A program made the position numbers and the translations under genes. DNA of 6,912 bases. It comes from Bacillota bacterium (GTDB lineage: Bacteria > Bacillota_I > Bacilli_A > Acholeplasmatales > Acholeplasmataceae). The stretch covers positions 1-6,912 of the forward strand of contig SBGC01000163.1 in the NCBI GenBank assembly GCA_006226985.1, read 5' to 3'. Below are positions 1-4,278 of the stretch, piece by piece. The notes under the pieces were generated by a model. The model saw only the letters and a program-made list of their open reading frames with translations. It was not told where the DNA came from and made no database searches. The stretch's first letter is position 1; each line of letters begins with the position of its first letter.

Positions 1-495
1 CTGAAAAAACGAGGACAACTTGTTGATATTTCTGTTTTCGATATTGACGGAAATGAAATTTCAGGTGAATTTATCGATGAATACTGCATCTATAGTGGTG
101 ATTGTAACCTGGAACTTAAGACAGTTCAACTGTCAACACTTCCTCTTAATTCAGCAGCTCCTATTGATTTATTCTATGTTGTTAATGTGAGTGCTGGAGA
201 AGATTACATTATTCAATTTAAGATAAAACGTCGTCGCGATCTTCTTGTTAAACACTTGACTTTAGGACTAGTAACCTATGCATATAGTGACTTTTATGAA
301 AATGAATATGATGATGATTATCAATATGTAAGTATATACTTTAGTAGTCTTAGTGATGATGAAAATTATATTCACTTGAGTAGTTTTTCAATGTATCGGA
401 TAGATGCGGAAGATTCAACAGAATTAAAAGGTACTACATGGCAAGAAAGTCGAACATTTATTGAAGGAGTTTATTTCAATTTTATTGAAGATTAA
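1..495 (+). CDS. Unrecognised acidic protein, 3' part (5' end outside window)
   Basis: Frame 1 is open from the first base to a TAA at 493-495, giving 164 visible residues. A GTG at 187 would give only 102 residues, but it lacks a convincing upstream ribosome binding site and the same frame continues upstream without a stop. The gene therefore most likely starts before the window. I do not recognise the family. The visible part is soluble-looking, with no membrane segment and alternating hydrophobic/polar stretches that suggest beta strands. It has a basic patch KIKRRR (residues 74-79) and then an Asp/Glu/Tyr-rich stretch (about 93-124, with EYDDDY near its centre). The C-terminus is also acidic. 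Two cysteines (29 and 35) lie close together but form no known metal motif. It converges on the acetyltransferase gene and shares its terminator. That it is a real coding region is fairly sure; its function is unknown. Confidence 0.7.
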   Translation: MKKRGQLVDISVFDIDGNEISGEFIDEYCIYSGDCNLELKTVQLSTLPLNSAAPIDLFYVVNVSAGEDYIIQFKIKRRRDLLVKHLTLGLVTYAYSDFYENEYDDDYQYVSIYFSSLSDDENYIHLSSFSMYRIDAEDSTELKGTTWQESRTFIEGVYFNFIED

Positions 496-502
496 AAAAA
501 AT

Positions 503-524
503 TGAGTCCATTGGACTCATTTTT
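503..524. terminator. Bidirectional terminator between convergent genes
   Basis: A 7-bp stem, TGAGTCC (503-509) with GGACTCA (513-519), closes a 3-nt loop. On the + strand it is followed by TTTTT; on the - strand it is followed by AA and then a T run (the A run at about 494-501). It can serve both the gene ending at 495 and the acetyltransferase gene, whose TGA stop lies inside the stem. Confidence 0.8.
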
Positions 525-996
525 CTTCTGACAACTTTTTGATACCCTTTTTGTCTAATCGATAAGGTATCCACTCATTTAGTTTTTTTGCACCTATCTG
601 TTCATAAAAACTAATTGCTTTTTGATTCCAATCTAGACAAGACCAATCAAGTCTTTCACAATTTCTTTCTAAAGCTATATTCGCGAGTTCAACAAACATT
701 TTTTTCCCATATCCCTTATGTCGATATGATTCCTTGACATAGAGATCTTCTAGATAAATATTTGCTTTACCTAAAAATGTTGAATAGTTATGAAAAAACA
801 ACATAAAAGAAACGGGAGCACTATTCTCTTCTCCAATAATGACTTCAGCTTGATGAAGATCAAAAAGGGAATGTTCTAATGAAGAATGGGTTGCTGTTAC
901 AAGGTGCTCAAGTTTTTCATATTGAGCTAGTAAACATATAAAATCATAAATAAGATGAATATCTTTTCTTTCCGCATATCGCATCGTAAACGGCAT
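517..996 (-). CDS. GNAT N-acetyltransferase, SSAT/thialysine acetyltransferase type
   Basis: A 159-residue GNAT-fold enzyme expected to move acetyl from acetyl-CoA to a primary amine of a polyamine, diamine or lysine analogue in the cytosol. The CoA pyrophosphate-binding motif A is R92-H-K-G95-Y-G97 (RxxGxG), preceded by the beta-4 segment YLEDLYV (81-87). The C-terminal half has LDWN (121-124) and FYEQIGA (130-136); Tyr131 sits where the general-acid Tyr lies in this family. The pattern FFHNYSTFLGK (67-77) with YLEDLYV is typical of the SAT1/SAT2-like branch rather than of ribosomal-protein acetyltransferases. The start is supported by GAGGAT (complement of 1003-1008) six bases before ATG; the next in-frame ATG (residue 5) fits less well. 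It is monocistronic and faces away from the guanylate-kinase-like gene. The fold is sure; the substrate is inferred from similarity only. Confidence 0.9.
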   Translation of the reverse strand: MPFTMRYAERKDIHLIYDFICLLAQYEKLEHLVTATHSSLEHSLFDLHQAEVIIGEENSAPVSFMLFFHNYSTFLGKANIYLEDLYVKESYRHKGYGKKMFVELANIALERNCERLDWSCLDWNQKAISFYEQIGAKKLNEWIPYRLDKKGIKKLSEEK

Positions 997-1105
997 CTTT
1001 TTATCCTCAATTCTTTACTTCTTAAAGATAGATTAACACATTTTAATCAAATAAAAAAATCTCTATTCAAATTTCTTTAATTTACGTTTCTTGACATTAA
1101 ACCTA

Positions 1106-1114
1106 TGATATAAT
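1106..1114 (+). promoter_or_regulatory. Extended -10 promoter of guanylate-kinase-like gene
   Basis: TG-A-TATAAT is a perfect extended -10 element. A perfect TTGACA lies at 1091-1096, but the gap to TATAAT is only 12 bp, too short for a normal sigma-70 -35/-10 pair, so recognition probably rests on the extended -10. The expected start of transcription (near 1121) falls within the ribosome binding site AAAGGAGG (1117-1124). The leader would then be only about 14 nt. Confidence 0.7.
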
Positions 1115-1134
1115 GCAAAGGAGGATGTGAAAAA

Positions 1135-1677
1135 ATGATTGTTTTAGTCGGTGCAAGCGCAAGTGGAAAAACAGAATTAGCAAAAATACTCTTTAAGCAA
1201 TATGGCTATACAAAGTGTATAACGACAACAACACGTGAACCAAGACAAAATGAAAAAGATGGTATCGACTATCATTTTTTATCGCAAGAACAGTTTTTAG
1301 ATCTTAAGGAAAAAGATTCATTTCTTGAAGTAACTGAATATAATCATCATTTATATGGCATACAAAAAAGCGATGTAAAAATCAATGGCGTTGTGATCGT
1401 CGATCCACAAGGAGCGAATGCAATTGAAGAAAAAATCGGTAAACACGCATATATCGTTTATGTACACACATCAGAACCACGCAGACAAAAACGAATGACT
1501 GAACGAAAAGATTCAGAGCACTTAATTCGTCAACGTTTAAAAAATGATGCAGATATTTTTAAAGAAGAAGCCTTTCATACAATTAATTTAATACTTGAGA
1601 ATGAAGATAATGACCTATACGATTTAGCAAAACATGTTCATGAGTCCTATCAAGCATATATAAACCTCATAAAATAA
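1135..1677 (+). CDS. Guanylate-kinase-like nucleoside monophosphate kinase
   Basis: A 180-residue P-loop kinase of the guanylate kinase family, whose members phosphorylate GMP (dGMP) to GDP with ATP in the cytosol. The P-loop GASASGKT is at 6-13. The GMP-binding segment is visible as TTTTREPR (30-37), DGIDYHF (42-48), a Glu-rich stretch FLEVTEYN (63-70) and LYG (73-75). A Walker-B-like strand VVIVDPQG (86-93) follows. A lid with several arginines is at 116-124, and a further Arg pair is at 132/134. It is slightly shorter than the usual 195-210 residues, and the P-loop is GASASGKT rather than the common GPSGxGKG/S form. It may therefore be a paralogue rather than the housekeeping enzyme, which usually sits beside rpoZ or a YicC-like gene; neither is here. 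AAAGGAGG ends 10 bases before the ATG. It has its own promoter and terminator. Confidence 0.85.
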   Translation: MIVLVGASASGKTELAKILFKQYGYTKCITTTTREPRQNEKDGIDYHFLSQEQFLDLKEKDSFLEVTEYNHHLYGIQKSDVKINGVVIVDPQGANAIEEKIGKHAYIVYVHTSEPRRQKRMTERKDSEHLIRQRLKNDADIFKEEAFHTINLILENEDNDLYDLAKHVHESYQAYINLIK

Positions 1678-1698
1678 TCTCGATAAGAGATTTTTTTT
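1676..1698 (+). terminator. Terminator after guanylate-kinase-like gene
   Basis: The stem is AATCTC (1676-1681) with GAGATT (1687-1692) and a GATAA loop, running into a T tract to 1698. The stem overlaps the TAA stop codon. It is short and AT-containing, so read-through into the next gene is possible. Confidence 0.65.
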
Positions 1699-1712
1699 GT
1701 CCTAAATCATAG

Positions 1713-1718
1713 TATAAT
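1713..1718 (+). promoter_or_regulatory. -10 element before the second P-loop gene
   Basis: A perfect TATAAT lies 20 bases before the ATG at 1739, the same distance as in the preceding gene. No good -35 is visible because the region where it should lie is the terminator T tract. The ribosome binding site GGTGA (1730-1734, within GGGGTGA) pairs with the 3' side of the anti-SD and leaves 4 nt to the ATG. The leader would be about 14 nt. Confidence 0.5.
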
Positions 1719-1738
1719 AAAAAAAATGGGGTGAAACG

Positions 1739-2290
1739 ATGAAACTTGTATTAATCTTTGGTGATAGTGCAGTAGGAAAAATGACCGTAGGTCAAGAACT
1801 CATGAAAATAACAGAGTTAAGACTTTTTCATAATCACATGATGATAGAACCTGTTTTAGAGATATTTAATACATTTGACGTAAAAACCATTATCAAATTA
1901 AGACAAATCATCTTTGAATCATTTGCACATAGTGAACAATATGGTCTCATTCATACATACATGTGGGCATTTGATCAAAAAGAAGATTGGGATTATGTAG
2001 AAAACATTTGTGATATTTTTCGAAAAGTCAATGCAGATATTTATTTTGTTGAACTTACATGTCCCTTAGAAGAAAGACTTAAGCGTAATGTTACAGATAA
2101 CAGATTAAAACATAAAGCATCAAAAAGGAATATTGAAGCATCCACTCAAAGACTACTTAATGACACAAAAAACCATCGATTAGTCTCTCATGATGGTGAG
2201 ATACCCTTTAAAAACTATCTCAAAATTGATAATTCAACCTTATCAGCAAGCGAGACGGCAGAGCGCATCAAAACTCAATTTAAACTATAA
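1739..2290 (+). CDS. P-loop NTPase/kinase-like protein of conserved unknown function
   Basis: A 183-residue cytosolic protein with an adenylate/shikimate-kinase-like layout. A first beta strand (KLVLIFG) leads into the P-loop G8-D-S-A-V-G-K14-M15-T16. The position after GK is Met rather than Ser/Thr, with Thr next; from memory GKMT is normal for this family, not a defect. LFHNHM (29-34) follows helix 1 and TYMWAFD (73-79) forms a likely Walker-B-like strand. ELTCPLEERLKRN (105-117) resembles a kinase lid, followed by basic residues at 122-130 (R-L-K-H-K, then KR). NYLKIDN (159-165) is the last strand. Members occur widely in Bacillus-type bacteria, usually labelled AAA family ATPase, with no proven substrate. 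Small-molecule phosphorylation is an inference from the fold. It stands alone between its own -10 element and a strong terminator. Confidence 0.85.
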   Translation: MKLVLIFGDSAVGKMTVGQELMKITELRLFHNHMMIEPVLEIFNTFDVKTIIKLRQIIFESFAHSEQYGLIHTYMWAFDQKEDWDYVENICDIFRKVNADIYFVELTCPLEERLKRNVTDNRLKHKASKRNIEASTQRLLNDTKNHRLVSHDGEIPFKNYLKIDNSTLSASETAERIKTQFKL

Positions 2291-2293
2291 AAA

Positions 2294-2320
2294 AACGAAG
2301 TCACCGACTTCGTTATTTTT
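2294..2320. terminator. Bidirectional terminator between P-loop gene and copZ
   Basis: A 9-bp stem, AACGAAGTC (2294-2302) with GACTTCGTT (2306-2314), closes an ACC loop. It is followed by ATTTTT on the + strand. On the - strand the A run at about 2288-2295 gives a T tract. The copZ TAA stop (2313-2315) overlaps the right arm, so one hairpin ends both convergent genes. Confidence 0.88.
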
Positions 2321-2531
2321 CTACTTGAGCTTTATATCCTAAACGTGCAACACTATCGACTACGGTTTGATCTGTAACAAGCGATTCATCGTATGAAACA
2401 ATAAGTTTGCTATCAGATAGTTTGACTTCAACATCCATAACTCCTTTGTTTCGTTTAACTAATTTGGAAATAGCGATTGAACAGCTCACACAGTGCATAC
2501 CAATAACATCATATGTTTGAGTTTTCATCAT
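2313..2531 (-). CDS. copZ: CopZ-like copper chaperone (single HMA domain)
   Basis: A 72-residue heavy-metal-associated domain with the beta-alpha-beta-beta-alpha-beta length of CopZ/Atx1. The metal-binding loop is G11-M12-H-C14-V-S-C17 (GMxCxxC), binding Cu(I) through the two cysteines. Later family features are VEVKLSDSKLIVSYD (34-48) and the C-terminal LGYKA (64-68). It normally hands Cu(I) to a CopA-type P1B ATPase or to a copper repressor, but neither is in the window. The protein has two Met at the start. AGGTGA (complement of 2533-2538) leaves only 1 nt to the first ATG but 4 nt to the second at 2528. The second gives the same SD spacing as the upstream P-loop gene, so the true start may be 2528 (71 residues). 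It is monocistronic, convergent with the P-loop gene and divergent from the transporter. Zn or another soft metal is a less likely ligand. Confidence 0.88.
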   Translation of the reverse strand: MMKTQTYDVIGMHCVSCSIAISKLVKRNKGVMDVEVKLSDSKLIVSYDESLVTDQTVVDSVARLGYKAQVEK

Positions 2532-2551
2532 CTCACCTATCTTTCATCTTT

Positions 2552-2580
2552 ATTACACATGAAAATAGTTAAAAAATCAA
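2552..2580 (-). promoter_or_regulatory. Putative copZ promoter
   Basis: On the - strand, TTGATT (complement of 2575-2580) and TGTAAT (complement of 2552-2557) are separated by exactly 17 bp, matching sigma-70 at 4/6 and 5/6 positions. Transcription would start near 2545, about 14-17 nt before the start codon. The -35 overlaps the palindrome at 2577-2589. Confidence 0.55.
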
Positions 2581-2589
2581 ATGATTTGA
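2577..2589. repeat. 13-bp palindrome between divergent promoters
   Basis: TCAAAT-G-ATTTGA is a perfect inverted repeat with 6-bp arms around one central base. It covers the -35 of the copZ promoter and ends two bases before the putative -35 of the transporter promoter. That is the expected place for an operator controlling both genes. It does not match the CopY box (TACAnnTGTA). Its regulator role is inferred from position only; in AT-rich DNA a chance palindrome is possible. Confidence 0.4.
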
Positions 2590-2591
2590 AC

Positions 2592-2620
2592 TTAAACAAT
2601 ATCTTTTGTTATGCTATAAT
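2592..2620 (+). promoter_or_regulatory. Putative promoter of MFS transporter / DUF1801 operon
   Basis: TATAAT at 2615-2620 is preceded by TG at 2612-2613, giving an extended -10 (TG-C-TATAAT). A weak -35, TTAAAC (2592-2597), lies 17 bp upstream. Transcription would begin near 2627, which supports the coding start at 2650 over the one at 2632. Confidence 0.6.
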
Positions 2621-2637
2621 GAGTAAGATGAATGATT

Positions 2638-2643
2638 AAGAGG
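2638..2643 (+). promoter_or_regulatory. Ribosome binding site that sets the MFS start at 2650
   Basis: AAGAGG ends six bases before the ATG at 2650. The upstream in-frame ATG at 2632 has no Shine-Dalgarno and lies only about 5 nt from the predicted transcription start, so it is unlikely to be used. Confidence 0.75.
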
Positions 2644-2649
2644 TTTCAT

Positions 2650-3867
2650 ATGAAAAAAAGTATCATAACATTAATTTTATATTTCTTTTTCCAAGGCTTA
2701 CTGCATAATCTTGGGCATCCAGTGACACCAGCCTTCGTAAGAAGTCTAGAAATCCAAGACTATATGTTCGGAGTTTTCTTCGCATCGATGAGTTTTGGTC
2801 TCATGATTGGTGCACCTCTTTGGGGTACACTGGGTGATCGTGGAAGACGAAAAACATATATCTTTACAGGTCTTGCTTTATATAGTTTAGGTCAAATAGG
2901 TTTTGCATATTCTGGACATGAGATTATCATGATATTTTTCAGATTTGTGTCAGGTTTTGGTGTTGTTGGTTCAATGACTATTTTGACATCAATTCTCATT
3001 GAGAAATCAGATGTTAAGGATCGCGCTAAACATCTCGCTTATTCAGCAGCAGCAGTCACTTTAGGAGCATCACTAGGCTATTATGCAGGAGGATTTTTAT
3101 CGACAAATCTGTTTTTTAGAGAGTTTTTAGGAACGAGTGATTATCGTGTCGTTTTCTTAATTCAAGCGTTATTAAACATTGTCTATGCAAGTATTGTTAT
3201 TAGTACACTCCACATTGATCAAAGCCACTTAAATAAAGCTCAACGATCATCGTTTTTTAAGAGTTTAAAAGAAGTAGCGAATATTAAACCAAGTCTCTTA
3301 ATATTTTTAATTTCCTTAACACTCATTACGATAGGAGCTACCAACTTATCGAAGTATATTGATGTTTATTTTGATGAACTTGGATATAGCCCAAGTGATT
3401 TAGGAACATTCGTGATGACAACAGGTATTGTTTCACTTTTTGCAAGTTTATTGATTGTTCCAGTCTTCGCTAAATTTAGAAAACAACTATATGTAATCGC
3501 GATTATTCAGTTATTATCAGCCTTCATTGTCTTCTTCGTCTTTAGAGCAGAAAAATTCTTACTGACAATCTATACGATCTATATGATCTATGTCATCTTT
3601 AAAGCAATTTACCAACCACTCGAACAAAACTATATTGCTAAACATGCAAGTGAAGGAAAATATGGCCGAATTATGGGTCTAAGACAATCCTTTGTATCGA
3701 TAGGTATGATTATTGGTCCTCTACTTGGTGGATTCTTATATGAAATTCGACCACTAGTTTTATTTGATTTTAGTGGAATATCCTTTATTATAGGTGTTTT
3801 ATTACTTGGTGTTGTCTATGTTCTTCAAAAAAAGGAACAAGCAACTGAAGCACTTGGCCAAATATAA
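2650..3867 (+). CDS. Major facilitator superfamily transporter, 12 TM
   Basis: A 405-residue polytopic membrane protein. Its hydrophobic segments group into two halves of about six helices, separated by a hydrophilic loop near 190-212 (many Lys/Ser). The loop between TM2 and TM3 carries the MFS motif A as G59-T-L-G-D63-R64-G-R-R-K68. The usual DRxGRR/K is slightly altered because the conserved Gly position holds Arg. FRFVSGFG (97-104) is the family's TM4 region, and the second half has a motif-A-like loop KFRK (275-278) and PLLGGFLYE (357-365). This is typical of proton-driven drug or metabolite exporters; the substrate cannot be told. The start at 2650 is preferred over 2632, which would add six residues. 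It is divergent from copZ and followed after 23 nt by the DUF1801 gene with no terminator between, so the two are probably cotranscribed. Confidence 0.87.
   Translation: MKKSIITLILYFFFQGLLHNLGHPVTPAFVRSLEIQDYMFGVFFASMSFGLMIGAPLWGTLGDRGRRKTYIFTGLALYSLGQIGFAYSGHEIIMIFFRFVSGFGVVGSMTILTSILIEKSDVKDRAKHLAYSAAAVTLGASLGYYAGGFLSTNLFFREFLGTSDYRVVFLIQALLNIVYASIVISTLHIDQSHLNKAQRSSFFKSLKEVANIKPSLLIFLISLTLITIGATNLSKYIDVYFDELGYSPSDLGTFVMTTGIVSLFASLLIVPVFAKFRKQLYVIAIIQLLSAFIVFFVFRAEKFLLTIYTIYMIYVIFKAIYQPLEQNYIAKHASEGKYGRIMGLRQSFVSIGMIIGPLLGGFLYEIRPLVLFDFSGISFIIGVLLLGVVYVLQKKEQATEALGQI
3565..3600 (+). repeat. Four 9-bp tandem units inside the MFS gene
   Basis: Four in-frame units of the form nnn-ATC-TAT (ACA-, ACG-, ATG- and GTC-, the last with ATC-TTT) encode an x-I-Y/F tripeptide repeat at residues 306-317, within a predicted transmembrane helix. 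Expansion by slippage or duplication is a plausible origin. Confidence 0.7.
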
Positions 3868-3890
3868 ATATAACGAAAAGAGGATCACAT

Positions 3891-4256
3891 ATGAACATTT
3901 CTCCTTCAATAAAAAACATTGATGATTACATTTATCAAGCTAACCCGTCGGTTCAGCCTTTGCTAAAAGAGATGCGTGTATTTATTAAATCGTTAGTTCC
4001 TGAAGCCATTGAAAAGATAAGCTATCAAATGCCAACCTTTTATTTAAATGGAAATTTAGTCCATTTTGCTGCTCAAAAGAATCATTTAGGTTTTTATCCA
4101 GGAGGTTCTGTGATTCATTTATTTGAGAATAAGCTTAAAAACTTTAAACATTCAAAAGGGGCTATTCAATTTCCTTATGATAAAGATATTCCTTGGGATT
4201 TACTTAAAGAGATGATCACTTATCGAAGAGAAGAAAACCTAAACTTAAAAAAATAA
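3891..4256 (+). CDS. DUF1801 / YdhG-like protein
   Basis: A 121-residue soluble protein of the DUF1801 family, which includes B. subtilis YdhG (Fra), described as a frataxin-like iron chaperone. Family marks in order are IDDYI (10-14), a helix ending in PEAIEKISYQMPTF (37-50), a strand LVHFAAQKNHLGFYPGG (56-72), SKGAIQFPYD (88-97) and the final helix with DLLKEMITYRREEN (103-116). The length is normal for the family. AAGAGG (3878-3883) lies seven bases before the ATG. It sits 23 nt behind the MFS gene and ahead of a strong terminator, so it is probably the second gene of that operon. Whether it binds iron here is unknown, since many family members have no proven role. I see no transmembrane segment and no cysteine. 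Confidence 0.85.
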   Translation: MNISPSIKNIDDYIYQANPSVQPLLKEMRVFIKSLVPEAIEKISYQMPTFYLNGNLVHFAAQKNHLGFYPGGSVIHLFENKLKNFKHSKGAIQFPYDKDIPWDLLKEMITYRREENLNLKK

Positions 4257-4275
4257 AAGGCCAGCGGCCTTTTTT
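4255..4275. terminator. Bidirectional terminator between DUF1801 gene and mrpD
   Basis: The stem AAAAGGCC (4255-4262) pairs with GGCCTTTT (4266-4273) around an AGC loop, continuing into T residues. On the - strand the A-rich end of the DUF1801 gene supplies the T tract. It closes the MFS/DUF1801 transcript and also the mrp operon, so mrpD is the last gene of that operon. Confidence 0.88.
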
Positions 4276-4278
4276 GTT

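Noticed and set aside
187..495. GTG at 187 as the start of the first gene
   Set aside because: The frame is open upstream to base 1 with ordinary coding composition and there is no convincing Shine-Dalgarno before 187; a start outside the window is more likely.
1125..1130. ATG-TGA start-stop directly after GGAGG, before the guanylate-kinase-like ATG
   Set aside because: There is no spacing between the Shine-Dalgarno and this ATG, so ribosomes should not start here; the ATG at 1135 has the workable distance.
2550..2563. Possible CopY-type box (TACAnnTGTA) in the copZ promoter
   Set aside because: Only one half (TACA) is present at 2554-2557; the second half does not follow at the required distance.
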